64,000 nucleotides of DNA from Ceratobasidium sp. AG-K (GCA_037039685.1 JAWNGF010000004.1:5208001-5272000), one strand, 5' to 3'; shown: positions 22,042-33,563, numbered from the stretch's first letter. Notes: generated by a model from the letters alone, not told the origin. Numbers and translations: made by a program.

Positions 22042-23778
22042 TCAAGCACTCTGAAACCTTTGCAAGAGCCCATATGACGAGTGGCTGAGCAAGGATACTT
22101 GAATCCTAGGGTAATTTAGGTCATTGCTGCAAGCAGGTAATTGGAGCGACCAAATCATACATACCTGAAGCACCAGAAGAACCTGCTGAGATGCATCATA
22201 TGTCAGTTTGATCCAGAAGGCCGCCTGATGGCGGCAATATGCATGGGCAGCAATTGGTGCTACTTGGCTCTTGTCACACCATGACATAGCATGATGACTG
22301 AACAAGAGTATCAGCAATGCTGCTTCATGCTGGATCCACTGATGTTCTTCTTCCCAGCGTTTCAATCGCTCACAAGTGGTGAACCACTGTAATTGTAGCC
22401 CAAGTGTAGTGTCAGAGAAGTAACTTCTTGAATGAATACACAACTCACCATCTTCATAATCCTCAGTAGCAAGCACAGATAGAGTCTCTTGCATGACAGA
22501 TGAATCGTTGCAGCCTCCCAGAGACACCTTCCAGTACCATGGAATCATGCACATGCCCTCCCCTAACCTTCTTTCACTCATGATCATGAGGTGAATCTCT
22601 TGAACATCGGCTTTGCAAAGGAGCAGATACGTTACTCAATCCTTGGCAAACCCTCCAAGTTTCATCAGACGATTACAGTGCTCATTGTACTGTGTTTTTG
22701 CCCAGGAGACGTCTGCTGTGGCATTGTCCAGCAACCCTTGAGCACGAAGCTTGATTTGAGTCGTTCGATGTTTTGATGTCTTTGCTGTGGTGAGATGCGC
22801 TTTGTTAGCAGCAGAGGCCCAAAACTCTTTGAGCATGTTCTGGCACATGGTCCGACATAGAGAACGCTCCACCTCAGCAACAAGCTTGTGGCTGTCTTCT
22901 CTCAGGCTCCCTGAAGGATAGGAGCTGGGCAGCAAGGTGCTTAGCAACTCTGGCTCCCCAAGTTTGCCATCCTCAGCTGGAGTTACAAATCCACAAGGTG
23001 AAGGACAAAACCTTGGGGCGAGCTTGTGATGCTTAGAAATTGCCTTGGCCAGAGCCTTGCGGCGCAAGCTCAGATTCAGAGACTGACCCAGCAAAGGCCT
23101 GCGCCCAAAGGCCTTGACATTGCAGTGGAGCGTTAGCCTGCATGGCTCTCTGCCAGCTTGGAAATTGGCAGAATGGTAGCAATAGAACTTACTGAGTTAG
23201 CTCCAGTCAAATACCTGTCAAAACCCAATCAGCACACCCCAGTAGCGGTTTATTAGCAAGCCCCAGCAGCGCTTTAGCAAGCTCCTCTAACTTCAGCTTT
23301 TCCATCACACTACCCAAAGTCGGTGCTGATGCTGAGTTATCAGAGTGAATCTACAGGTTGTATGCACATTGGACTAACCATGATGCTGACTGAGGGCAAA
23401 AACAATTGTCCACTGTCTGTTGTCAAGATATGGCTCCGTACTCATACACTCCCATTGTGAAGTAAGGCGTGCATCGATTCCATTGTGAAAGTCTTCCCAA
23501 CCCTCCTTATGTTCATGCGCCATCTGCTTAGTGTGTCGCAATTGACTTAGGAGGAGAGTAACTGCTCTCTGCATGAGAGCCAGCACTAGTGAAGGAGAAT
23601 TGTTACCCACCTTGGCCCATAAGTTTGCACCAGTTCCAATGGTGCATTATGCTATTTAATGTGTCTACTCCAGCTCCTGGCCCCCTCTCAGAGGTGCTGT
23701 GAGACACAAGGTTGAGGTCAGCCCAGCACCACTCAGCACCCTCTCCATCCAGGTGCCCCACCCTGGTGATGTTGTTCA
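22042..23778 (-). pseudogene. KDZ transposase, C-terminal part
   Basis: This is the downstream third of a KDZ (Kyakuja-Dileera-Zisupton) transposase, joined to the segments at 31730-31981 and 46881-48515 once the retrotransposons are removed. The exon next to E1 carries the last catalytic residue, Glu in LDGEGAEWCWADLN (about 23740), followed by SERGPGAGVDTLN and HHWNWCK. These are hallmarks of KDZ proteins. Further exons (RAVTLLLSQLRHTKQM at about 23575; SLNLSLRRKALAKAI at about 23080; RLKRWEEEHQW at about 22350; HAYCRHQAAFW) form the helical C-terminus. Junctions have GT-AG ends. I cannot locate the terminal inverted repeat or the usual TSD of the transposon. Confidence 0.75.
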
Positions 23779-24221
23779 TGTTGTAAGCTTCTTCTTGGTG
23801 GCTATGAGACAAACCGCAATGGAGAGTGGACGGCACTAAGACCTAAGTGACCTCTTGAACCGCAACGCACTTAAGTGTCTGTAGGCTCTTGAGGGTAGGG
23901 GTGGTTCAAAGTGTCACTCAAAGGGGATGTTTGACGAGACAAAACAAGCTGGGGTTACCAGGCTTGTTGGTCCTGTATATATTTTCAAAAAGCGGCCAAG
24001 TCATACAAAGCGCAGCCACACGAGTCATACAAGACAGCCAGTCAGGAGTGTCCATGTGAGTCATGCTGTATAAACAGACATGACTCGTACAAAGCACAGC
24101 CGCATTACACAATGTAACAGAATAACCACAAGGAGGTGGCAATGCGGCAAACGGAAATGGAAATGTAACACAAAGAGGAAGACAGGCAGGCGAGTCCGAT
24201 GGAGTGAGCTAGCTCACGACA
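23779..24221 (-). repeat. E1 3' LTR
   Basis: A 443-bp LTR flanked by TSD GTTCA on the outside and by the polypurine tract on the inside. Confidence 0.95.
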
Positions 24222-24238
24222 TTACTCCCCCCTAAGAG
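24222..24238 (-). other. E1 polypurine tract
   Basis: The minus strand reads CTCTTAGGGGGGAGTAA directly before the 3' LTR. This is the expected plus-strand primer position. The same tract is kept in E3. Confidence 0.85.
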
Positions 24239-24262
24239 TCCGTTTGGGGGACCTGAACGGAC

Positions 24263-25028
24263 TTACTGCACTGCGCAGTCCTTTCCCTTCTTCAGCATAT
24301 ACTCCTCCAACCCTTCTTTGTCCTCCAAGGTCAGGTTGATGGGATTGAAGACAGTATTCCCCGCCTTGTCTGAGAGCTTCTCCCATTCTTCCCAAGTCTC
24401 CTCCTTCGTCCAATCTGCCTTGGACCAGTCCAAAACCCTCTTCTGGGCCTCCGCAAACTCCTCATCCCACTGTTGCACATCAGGCTCTGCCTCCTTCCAT
24501 GCCGACATGTCGGTCTCCTCCTTCCTCCACCAGTAAGGCTCCCATTTGATCTTCTCCTTCTGGTATCTGCCCCTCTCCATCCTCCAGTCACTCAGGTCTT
24601 TCTCGTAGTTGGCGTCCCAAGCATCGTTCCACCTGGGTTGTAGTGTTGGTGGTCTCCCATCGTACCCTGGTACCCATTCACTTGAGTATGCCCCCTCTTG
24701 CCCCCACTCAACGACTCTGAGCATGTGGGTGGAAAGGAGGACAACCTCCAAGACCTGGAACACGGCGCATCCTCGACAAACAAAGATGTCCTTTCGTAGG
24801 AGTTGCATGCGTGTCGGCCATTTTTTCCCAACCCACTGGAATTCTCCCAGGTCTGAGTGTAGAATGTTGTTCAATGCCCTGAAATGCATTCTCCCTGAGC
24901 TTTTGCTGGGACCTTCTGAAGACGTAGAGGGCAGCCCCGGTGTCAAGGATTCTCGCTGTAGCGAATGCTGGTCCGTCAAGGACGCGGGTGAGGTTGTTGG
25001 AACTGGTGGCACGGCTAACGGCAGGCAT
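24263..25028 (-). pseudogene. E1 ORF3: accessory protein between pol and 3' LTR
   Basis: A frame of about 255 codons starts at MPAVSRATS (25028). It contains the segments LTRVLDGPAFA, HSDLGEFQWVGKKW, a CRGC motif (DIFVCRGCAVF), a Trp-rich stretch (WEPYWWRKEE) and an acidic Trp-rich helix ending WEEWEKL. It stops just before the polypurine tract. It lacks a signal peptide or membrane span, so it is not an envelope. A 1-nt insertion after SQQ relative to E3 shifts the frame. A 29-nt insertion just upstream offsets the chromodomain frame, so both changes together restore the E3-like frame. Function is unknown. E3 carries a close homologue and E2 a distant one. Confidence 0.7.
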
Positions 25029-28000
25029 TGTAAAGAGCAAAAAAGATTTAAAGCATAGAGTTGGGAGTGAGTTTTGGAGTAGTAGCAAGTTTTGCAGATG
25101 TCACTACCAACTGCACCCCCTCTGCCTTTTATCTTTCCTGGAACGTAGTTAGATGGCATGGGAGCTTTGGGGTGTTGGCGTAGAAAGTCCTTGATGATCT
25201 TGGATAGATGTCCAAAATCTTCCGCCTTCTGTTCTGTGTCTTCTTCATCTCCATATCCCTTCCATCTGACCCTGTAAAAAAGACAATCCTTTGTCTCCTT
25301 CCAGTCCAGAATCTTTTCTACTTCATATTCTTCTTCTCCTTCTTCAATAATGATCGGCGGCGGTTGGGGTTGGTTTTGCTTGAACTCCGTGTCTTCTATG
25401 TAAGGGCTGAGCAAGTCAATGTGGAAAACAGAGTGCACCCTCATTGTTGCTGGCAGAGTGAGCTCATAAGCGTGTGATCCTATCTTTTGCTTCACAACAA
25501 AAGGTCCATGTTTCTTGTTATCCAGTTTCTTTGAGGGTCTTTTTGTTTGGATGTTTTTTCCCAACAGCCATACTAGATCTCCTTCCTGGTACTTGCTTTT
25601 TGGTTCTTCCTCCAGGAGCCTTTGGTTTTCCATTGATGCAATCGCTTCGTTGTGGATGCTACGCCATTTTTCCGTAATGGTGTTTGCTTCAGGAACTGTT
25701 GTTTCTTCTGATGAGATGTTCCACAGTGGTTCCCTGCCATAGACTATTGCAAAAGGGGAACTACCTGTTACACGGTGCTTCTGCAGATTATAACTGAATT
25801 CTGCAATTGGTAACAAGTCCGCCCAATCATCTTGCTGGTAATTGACAAAGGATTGTAGCCAGCCTTTCATCCACTGGTTGATTCTTCCTGTGACGAAGAG
25901 ATTTGCCAGCTCAGTTGCCATGTGAGATTCCTTGCAGGGTATGAAATGTGCCATTCTTGAGAACCGATCCACCACTACCATGATGCTGTCTGACCCTCTG
26001 GACTTTGGTAATTTTACTACAAAGTCGAATGCTATGTCCTCCCAGGGACCCTTTGGAATTTCTAGAGGTTTGATCGGAACTATTGACTTTGATCCCCTTG
26101 TTTGTTGGCAGGTCTTGCAGGATTCCACGTATCTGTTTACGCTCTGCTTCATCCCTGTCGTAAGCTTCTTCTTGGTGGCTATGAGACAAGCCGTGATGGA
26201 GAGTGGACGGCACTAAGACCTAAGTGACCTCTTGAACCGCAACACACTTAAGCGTCTGTAGGCTCTTGAGGGTAGGGGTGGTTCTAAGTGTCACTCAGAG
26301 GGGATGTTTTGACGAGACAAAACAAGCTGGGGTTACCAGGCTTGTTGGTCCTCTATATATATTCAGAAAGTGGCCGAGTCATACAAGGCACAGCCACACG
26401 AGTCATACATAACAGCCAGTCAGGAGTGTCTGTGTGAGTCATGCTGTATGAACAGACATGACTCGTACAAAGCACAGCCGCGTTACACAATGTAACAGGG
26501 TAACCACAAGAAGGTGGCAACGCGGCAAACGGAAACAGGAAACGTAACAAGGAGGGAAACAGGCGGGCGAGACAGCAGGCGAGTCCGATGGAGTGAGCTA
26601 GCTCACGACAATCCCTGGCCAGAAGTATCTTCTTGATATTAGTTCCAACGTTCTGGCTTGTCCTTGATGCCCTGCAATCCTTGAGTTGTGGTGTAGTTGC
26701 ATGATGGACAGTCTGGCTTCCTTATCTTCCGGGACGTAAATTTTTCCTTTGTACCATATTAGTCCCTCCTTGAAGTCGTAATCTTTTGCGCTATGTTGCA
26801 GGGTTCTTGGTAACATTTCCCTTGATTCGCAGATTTCCTTGATTTTTGCCAGTCCTTCATCAGTTTCCTGTGCTTCTTTGATAGTTGCCATAATGTCTGT
26901 GTCCATCTGCCCCATAAATCCCTTAAATTTTTCAGCGGATATCATGATTTGTTCCGGTGTGGGAATATCCTTGTGGTCAGATCGTCTTGACAACAGGTCC
27001 GGTTTAGACAACAGGATTCCAGGACGGTATATGATATCAAAGTTGTAGGAAGCCAGTAGTTGATGCCATCTTGCATGTCAACGGTTGAACGTTCTTGCTT
27101 CCTTCCAGAACTGTAGGTTCCTGTGATTGGTGTAGATAGTGATTGGATCCTTTGTTCCCTCAAGGTATAACCTCCAATGTGTCAAAGATTCTATGATTGC
27201 CATAAGTTCCTTGTCATGGACATCGTAGTTGAGCTGGGCCTCATTGAAGGATTTCGACAGGAACACTATAGGGTGTAGGTAGCCATCGTCCTGCCTTTGA
27301 GACAGAATTGCCCCCATTGCTACTCCGCTTGCATCCGTTTCCAGGAAAAAGGGTTTCTCAGGGTCAGGACGGCATAGTGTGGGCTCCTTGCTAATTTCTG
27401 TTTTCAGGGCGTCAAAAGCCTCCTGTTGATCCTTTTCCCATTTCCATTTGTTATCCTTTCTAGTAAGGGTTGTCAAGGGTTTTGCTAAACAGCTAAAATT
27501 TGGTACAAATCTTTGGTAGAAGTTTGCGAATCCTAGGAACGCCTGAACCTGCTTGACCGTTTTTGGTTCCTTCCATTCCTTTATTGCCTTGACCTTCTCT
27601 TCCTCCATTGAGATGCCAGAATCGCTGATTCCAAGTCCGGTATATGTAAGTTTGGTGACAAAGAAGTCGCATTTCGGGAGCTTTGCAAATAGGTTTTCAT
27701 CCAGTAAGATCTTCAGCACCTTCCTGACATCTATTGTAAGTTGGCTTCTGTTCTTAGAGAAGACTAGGATGTCATCAATGTATACTATGATGCATATGTC
27801 AATGACGTCGTGGAAGATGTGGTTCATGTATCTTTGGAATATGGCTGGTGCATTTTTTAGCCCAAAGGGCATGACAATGTATTCAAAAAGGCCTTCCTTG
27901 GTTCTGAAAGCTGTTTTCCATTTGTCCCCTTCCCTGATTCTGATATTGTTGAAACCCATGCGCAGATCGATCTTGGAGAAAATTTTTGCATCCTTGATTT

Positions 28001-28837
28001 TATCCAGAAGATCTTCCATTAAGGGCATTGGAAACCTGTCATCCTTTGTAATGGCGTTCACTCCTCTGAGGTCTTGAACAAGCCGTAATTGTCGTACTGC
28101 TTCTGGATTCTTTGGATCAATAGGTTTTTTGACAAAGAAACAAGGTGATGCAATGGGAGATTTGCTAGGTCGAATTTTCCCAGCGGCGATTTCTTCATCC
28201 AGGTATTCCCTTAGTGCAATTGATTTGGCTGGTGAGAGCGGGATAGGTCTGGCTGGTTTTGGGAGTTCAGCTCCTTCCTTGAAGTTGATGGCGCAGTCGT
28301 ATGGGCAATGATCCGGAATTCTCTTGAACTTTTCCTCGCTAAACACGTCGGCAAATTCTTTGAATTCTTCTGGTAGGTTGTCTATTGAGGCTGTTCTTGC
28401 CTGTATGGGTTCTGGTCACCATGATATGTGCTTTGTTTTCCAGTCAATATTGGGGTTTGCTTCTTCTAACCACCTAAGTCCTAAAATGAGCTTGGTTTCT
28501 CCAGTAGGCATAGCGAAAAAGATTTGTTTGAAGGTTTTTCCTTCTACGTCCAGTACAAGCTTGGCTTTGAAGTGTATTTGGTGCAAGAGTTCTTTCCCCT
28601 GAATGCCAATTACTTTTCGTGGAGAGGGAAGCTCAATGAGAGGGATGTTGTTGGAGCGGGCCCAAGAGATGTCCATAAAGTTCTTAGAAGCTCCTGAATC
28701 GATAAGAGTACGGACTGGTTCTGTGATTCCAGCAATGCTTGTGTAAACAATGGTTGATTCGTTTGTTGCTCTAAAGTACATTGTTTCCATTGCTGGTTCT
28801 TTGGTCTCTCCACACACAGTTAGAGGGAGACCCCTTC
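25029..28837 (-). pseudogene. E1 pol polyprotein: PR-RT-RNase H-IN-chromodomain
   Basis: The protease DSGAS motif (about 28700) and the RT box VYIDD (about 27780) are intact. RNase H shows ETDASGVAMGAIL and the tether YTNHRNLQFW. The integrase HHCC zinc site and the first Asp (DFVVKLPKS) are present. The segment that in E3 holds the second Asp (VSDQG) and the Glu region is deleted, about 60 codons in frame. The chromodomain follows (EEEYEVEKI, YRVRWKGYG). TGA stops replace Arg at about 28415 and about 27077, and a solo LTR cuts the integrase at 26156-26610. The enzyme cannot be made whole from this copy. Confidence 0.85.
26156..26610 (-). repeat. solo LTR of the E1 family inside E1 pol
   Basis: A 455-bp LTR with TSD ATCCC at 26151-26155 and 26611-26615. 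It splits the integrase between the HH and CC halves of the zinc site. Removing it and one TSD copy restores the WPGMKQS frame. Confidence 0.95.
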
Positions 28838-28846
28838 TTTTCCCGA

Positions 28847-29303
28847 TGTCGTGAGCTAGCTCACTCCATCGGACTCGCCTGCTGTCTCGCCCGCCTGTTT
28901 CCCTCCTTGTGTTTCGTTTCCTGTTTCCGTTTGCCGCGTTGCCACCTTCTTGTGGTTATTCTGTTACATTGTGTAACGCGGCTGTGCTTTGTACGAGTCA
29001 TGTCTGTTCATACAGCATGACTCACTTGGACACTCCTGACTGGCTGTTATGTATGACTCGTGTGGCTGCGCCTTGTATGACTCGGCCTTGTTCTGTATAT
29101 ATATAGAGGACCAACAAGCCTGGAAACCCCAGCTTGTTTTGTCTCGTCAAAACATCCCCTCTGAGTGACACTTAGAACCACCCCTACCCTCAAGAGCCTA
29201 CAGACGCTTAAGTGTGTTGCGGTTCAAGAGGTCACTTAGGTCTTAGTGCCGTCCACTTTCCATCGCGGCTTGTCTCACAGCCACCAAGAAGAAGCTTACA
29301 ACA
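28847..29303 (+). repeat. solo LTR of the E1 family between gag and pol
   Basis: A 457-bp LTR in opposite orientation to E1, with TSD CCCGA at 28842-28846 and 29304-29308. It separates the gag end from the slippery heptamer GGGAAAA (minus strand, 28838-28844). Confidence 0.95.
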
Positions 29304-31264
29304 CCCGAATCCTCTATGATCATGGCTTCTCTTCCTTTCATGCTGGGCTCAGTTGTTATCCACTCCTTGGATGAGCATTTGAGCAAACGGTGACCTTCTT
29401 GACCACACTTCAGACATTGGTTTGATGCTATTCTTGCCTTGAATACTTCGTCTGGAAGCCGTTTTGTAGTGGCTTGCCCGGTTGTGGTTGCTTGGGGTGT
29501 TTTCTTTCTGGTGGATGCCTTGATCTGTTGCAGTTTCTGGTCGATGGAGATTGCAAGAGTGATCCATTGGTTAAGGTTAAGGCGCCTTTCAGTTCCATCC
29601 TCGTTGATAAGGGAAAGTTCAAATCGTGCTAATTCTGTTTTGATTGCCGGCTTGAGTCCTTCCTTGAATTGGTTGATAAGGGCTTCTTCCCCCCAATTCA
29701 CATCCACCATGTGAAAGCGGAATTCTGTCGCGTAGTTTGCTACTGAATTGATTTGTTTGCTTTTTTGGATGTTGGCCTCCGCCTTGGCCTTTTTGTTAGG
29801 GTCGCTAAATTGCTCCATGAAGTGTGATTTGAACATTTCCCAAGACCTCAGGTTTGGATCCGGAACACCATTGTTCATAGATTGTAGCAACACCTGAGCC
29901 CAATGTGTAGCGGATCTGTTGTCCAATTTGAAGTTGGCTAGTGCTTCTCTAATTTGCTCTTGTCCATAACTGTATTGGTCGCCCAACCTGACAAAGTAGC
30001 TTTCCATTTGGGTGATGAACATCTCTGCTCCTTCTCCTTTCTTCCCGTCGAAGGCCTCTGGTCTAGTTACTTTTGGACATCTGGCTTCCCTTCTGCTGTC
30101 GGGGTTTTCAGCAAGCTGACGTAGCCTTTGTTCCAATTCGTCGAGTCTGGTAGATTCTGCTTCAGGGTGGGGGGTTGATACGGCATGTAGGGATCCTTCG
30201 TCCATCTGTTCGCGCGTGTTGTTGATTGCTTCTTGCATGGTGTTAATTTGTTCAATTGCGGTTCTTCTGTCTCCCCTTAGTCCTTCTAGTCCTTGGGTGA
30301 CTGCTTTGTTCCAGGCTAACTGTGCTTGTCTCGTGGTGTTAAGATCTTCCTGCACATTGTTTACCAGTCCTTGTGTGTTTGTGACTTTGTTTCTCAAACG
30401 GATTACATCTTGCCCAACCAGGAAGCTGTTATGTTCACTGTTTCGCACAGCAGTAAGGATATCTGTCAGGGTTCCTTGTAGGTTATTGAGGGAATCATTG
30501 AAGATTTGTTGGTTGTTAGCCAACACTTGAGTGGATTGTTCTAATGTGTTGAGTCTTCTATTGATTGTTATCCACATTCCATCAATAATCCTTAACAGTG
30601 CATTGTGTCGTCCGAGGTGAAGATTGTCAAGGTCGTCAAGGTTGCTAATTACAGTTCTTCCGCTGGAGCTGGAACTTGAGCTGGGATTCCCAGGGGCGGC
30701 TTGGCCTTCAGTTGCTGTTGGTTGCTGGGAATACCCTTGTGGTACGTATGGCGGTGCTGGGTTAACTGGAGTCACGGCCTGAGAGTTTATTGGGATTGGG
30801 CTGGCATTGGTGATGGTTCCCCCTATCTGTGGTATTTGAGCAGTAAGGGGAATGTGCGGTGTGGGTGGTGGTCTGATAGGAACAAGTGATACACCCCTGT
30901 GAGCTTCAGGTTGGGGGGAGAAAAACTGTCTTCTGGACCCCATAGACCATAGTGGACGTGATGGGCCTGGGCTTGCATTTGTGATTGGGATCCGAATCGT
31001 GACTGGTGTGGGGTCGTCGGTAATATCCCCTGGTTCCCTAGCAACTATGGTAGGTTCTTCCTGAACGACTGAAACGTTTTCAGTATTGAATGTTCCAGGC
31101 ATAGAAGCTTGGCTCTGTGGGCGAGACCTTGCTGGTCCCCCAGCCCGTGCTTGTGTGATATCATGTTCATTGAGGGAACTTGTAGGTCTCGAAGCCCTAC
31201 TTGGTCCTCTCCTTGTTGATAATGGTGTTGCGGGGCGTGACCCTGCGTCCTCCTGAATAGACAT
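29304..31264 (-). pseudogene. E1 Gag
   Basis: A long uninterrupted frame starts at MSIQEDAGS, 22 nt inside the 5' LTR. The N-terminus is Ser/Pro/Arg-rich. The middle has heptad-like helices. The retrotransposon Gag domain includes PEAFDGKKGEGAEMFITQM and SATHWAQVLL. The zinc knuckle is CLKCGQEGHRLLKC (CX2CX4HX4C). The frame ran to a TAA a few codons past the slippery site, but the solo LTR now replaces the last codons. Gag forms the particle that packages element RNA. Confidence 0.88.
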
Positions 31265-31272
31265 GGTTGTTA

Positions 31273-31284
31273 AGCTTGTTTTGT
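31273..31284 (-). promoter_or_regulatory. E1 primer-binding site matching its own LTR (self-primer)
   Basis: The minus strand reads ACAAAACAAGCT, two bases inside the 5' LTR. Its exact complement, AGCTTGTTTTGT, lies in the 5' LTR at 31447-31458, starting 33 nt after the start of TATATATA. This matches Tf1-style self-priming, where the 5' end of the transcript folds back as primer. Confidence 0.8.
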
Positions 31285-31286
31285 AA

Positions 31287-31729
31287 TGTCGTAAGCTTCT
31301 TCTTGGTGGCTATGAGACAAACCGCGATGGAGAGTGGACGGCACTAAGACCTAAGTGACCTCTTGAACCGCAACACACTTAAGTGTCTGTAGGCTCTTGA
31401 GGGTAGGGGTGGTTCAAAGTGTCACTCAAAGGGGATGTTTGACGAGACAAAACAAGCTGGGGTTACCAGGCTTGTTGGTCTTCTATATATATTCAAAAAG
31501 CGGCCAAGTCATACAAAGCGCAGCCACACAAGTCATACATATGAGCCAGTCAGGAGTGTCCAAGTGAGTCATGCTGTGCAGGCAGTCATGACTCATACAA
31601 AGCACAGCCGCGTTACACAATGTAACAGAATAACCACAAGGAGGTGGCAACGCGGCAAACGGAAACGGAAACGTAACACAAAGAGGAAGACAGGCAGGCG
31701 AGTCCAATGGAGTGAGCTAGCTCACGACA
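31287..31729 (-). repeat. E1 5' LTR
   Basis: A 443-bp LTR with TSD GTTCA at 31730-31734. It contains a TATATATA box on the minus strand and several GAGTCAT/TGACTC words upstream of it. Confidence 0.95.
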
Positions 31730-31981
31730 GTTCAGCAAGCAATGAACAAAGCAGCTTTCTTGGTGCGCTGCCAGGTGAAACTTTCTGATTGCAGCAATTA
31801 ACACGTGTAACTGATCAGGAGACAGTGCTCTAAGTGGCAAAGTCAACAAGGACCAGCGGTCCCACATATGTATGGAGTAGTGACACATCACGTTGTAGTG
31901 CATGCCTGTTTGCAATAGCCCGGATTCAAGGGCTTGACCAATCACACTTCCAAGCACATAATTGGCATAAACATAGCTGAA
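31730..31981 (-). pseudogene. KDZ transposase, middle exon between E1 and E3
   Basis: A 252-bp island of the KDZ gene lies between two retrotransposons. The minus strand encodes NYVLGSVIGQALESG, then MHYNVMCHYSIHMWDRWSLL, then IRKFHLAAHQESCF. KDZ proteins have Asp in the YD(I/V)xCxY motif as a catalytic residue; here it is Asn. E3 sits exactly at the splice acceptor (TTTCAG then CTATGTT) of the intron before this exon. Confidence 0.75.
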
Positions 31982-32449
31982 TGTTGTAAGCTTCTTATTG
32001 GTGTCTATAAGACAAGCCGCAATGGAGAGTGGACGGCACTAAGACCTAAGAGACCTCTTGAATCGCACCACACTTATGTGGCTGTAGACTCTTAAGGGTA
32101 GGGGTGGTTCAAAGTGTCACTCAAAAGGGATGTTTAGGCAAGACAAAACAAGCTGGGGATACCAGGCTTTTTGGTCCTCTATATATATTCACAAAGCAGC
32201 CGAGTCATACAAGGTGCAGCTGCAAGAGTCATACAAACGAGCCAGTCAGGAGTGTCCAAGTGAGTCATGCTGCGCAGGCAGTCATGACTCGTACAAAGCA
32301 CAGCCGCGTTACACAATGTAACAGAACAACCACAAGAACGTGGCAACACAGCACAGGAAAAGACAAACAACAAGAAAACAAACAACAAACACGAGACACA
32401 GATGAAGGAGACACAGAGCAAGTCTTATGGAGAGAGCTGGCTCATGACA
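31982..32449 (-). repeat. E3 3' LTR
   Basis: A 468-bp LTR followed inward by the polypurine tract (plus strand TTACTCCCCCCTAAGAG, 32450-32466). The self-primer copy at 32143-32154 is complete. Confidence 0.95.
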
Positions 32450-32490
32450 TTACTCCCCCCTAAGAGTCCATTTGGGGAACTCAAATGGAC

Positions 32491-33060
32491 TCACTGTACT
32501 GCGCAGTCCTTTCCCTTACGCAGCATGTACTCCTCAAGTCCCTCATCCTCCTCCAAGGTCAGGTTGATGGGGTTGAACACAGTGTTACCCAGTTTGTCCA
32601 AGAATTTCTCCCATTCCTCCCAAGTCTCCTCCCTTGTCCAGTCCGCCTTGGACCAGTCCAACACCCTCTTCTGGGTCTCCACAAACTCCTCATCCCACTG
32701 TCGCACATCTGGTTCCGCTTCCTTCCATGCCAACACGTCGGTCTCCTCCTTCCTCCACCAGTATGGCTCCCACTCAAACTTCTCCTTCTGGTATCGGCCC
32801 CTCTCCATTCTCCACTTGCTCAGGTCCTTTTTGTAGTTGGCATCCCAAGCGTTGTTCCACCTGGGTTGGAGGGTTGGTGGTCTCCCATCATAACCTGGTA
32901 CCCATTTGCTTGAGAATGCCTCTTCTTGGCCCCATTCAACGACTCCAAGCATGTGGGTGGACAGGAGGACGACCTCCAAGACCTGGAAAGCGGCGCATCC
33001 TCAACAAACAAAAATGTCCTTCCTTGCAAGTTGCATTCTTGTTGACCATTTCTTGCCGAC
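32491..33060 (-). pseudogene. E3 ORF3, C-terminal part
   Basis: It continues the ORF3 start at 41211-41017 after removal of E2; together they give 765 nt. It matches E1 ORF3 closely (VVEWGQEEAFSS, WEPYWWRKEE, WEEWEKF, ending KGKDCAVQ). A TGA replaces Arg inside the CRGC motif. The segment is otherwise open. Confidence 0.75.
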
Positions 33061-33549
33061 TGTCGTGACCTGTCCCGCCCTCTGTCTCTGTTCTGCGTGC
33101 TCGTGGCTTATACCGGCGCCTTACAGCGCCTTCTGTATAGATGTGGCCCTCTCCCTCGTTTAGTGAGGTGTATGGATGACGTGTTACCATGAGTCATATG
33201 ACTCATGCTGTTTTCTATTGGCTGACCTGTGCAGCCCCTTTATGACTCGGACTCTGACTCAGGCTTGTGACTCATGTACATAGTATGACTCACTCGCCTT
33301 TTGAGTATATATATACTGGCTTGCAAGCATGGTCATCCCCAGCTTGCTTTGCCTCGTCAACTCTCCCTGCAGTGTGTGATTAGAGGCACTTGGCTACTTA
33401 GCCACTACAGCAGCCACTTGGGATTTGGAGCTAGGACTTCTACTTAGAAGCTAGCGATTTCCCTCCACCGATTTAGTCTACTTAGACTTATCGGTTACGG
33501 TCCACGGTCGACAGTCGTCGTCAACACTCCTATTTAGCAGGTTGCGACA
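33061..33549 (+). repeat. E2 5' LTR
   Basis: 489 bp, TGTCGTGACC to TTGCGACA. TATA region at about 33305-33315; predicted transcript start at about 33341 (AGCTTGC). Confidence 0.96.
33189..33292 (+). promoter_or_regulatory. cluster of Gcn4/AP-1-type sites in the E2 promoter
   Basis: Six TGACTC words lie in about 100 bp just upstream of the TATA box. They include two abutting perfect palindromes, ATGAGTCAT (33189-33197) and ATGACTCAT (33198-33206), then sites near 33243, 33255, 33268 and 33286. TGACTCA is the known bZIP (Gcn4-type) core. Confidence 0.65.
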
Positions 33550-33551
33550 TT

Positions 33552-33563
33552 GCGAAGCAAGCT
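33552..33563 (+). promoter_or_regulatory. E2 primer-binding site (self-primer)
   Basis: GCGAAGCAAGCT lies two bases inside the 5' LTR. Its exact complement is in the 3' LTR at 40803-40814. The 5' LTR copy (33341-33352) differs by one base that would still pair as G-U in RNA. Confidence 0.8.

Larger units (their letters stand above)
23779..31729 (-). mobile_element. E1: Ty3/gypsy chromovirus, minus strand
   Basis: It has 443-bp LTRs at both ends, TG...CA termini and a 5-bp TSD GTTCA (23774-23778 and 31730-31734). Order on the minus strand is 5' LTR, self-primer PBS, gag, pol (PR-RT-RNase H-IN-chromodomain), ORF3, polypurine tract, 3' LTR. Two solo LTRs are inserted (26156-26610 and 28847-29303). 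Without them the element is about 7.0 kb. The LTRs differ at roughly twenty sites by eye, so it is an older insertion. It interrupts the KDZ transposase gene. Coding is broken by stops, an integrase deletion and frameshifts. Confidence 0.95.
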
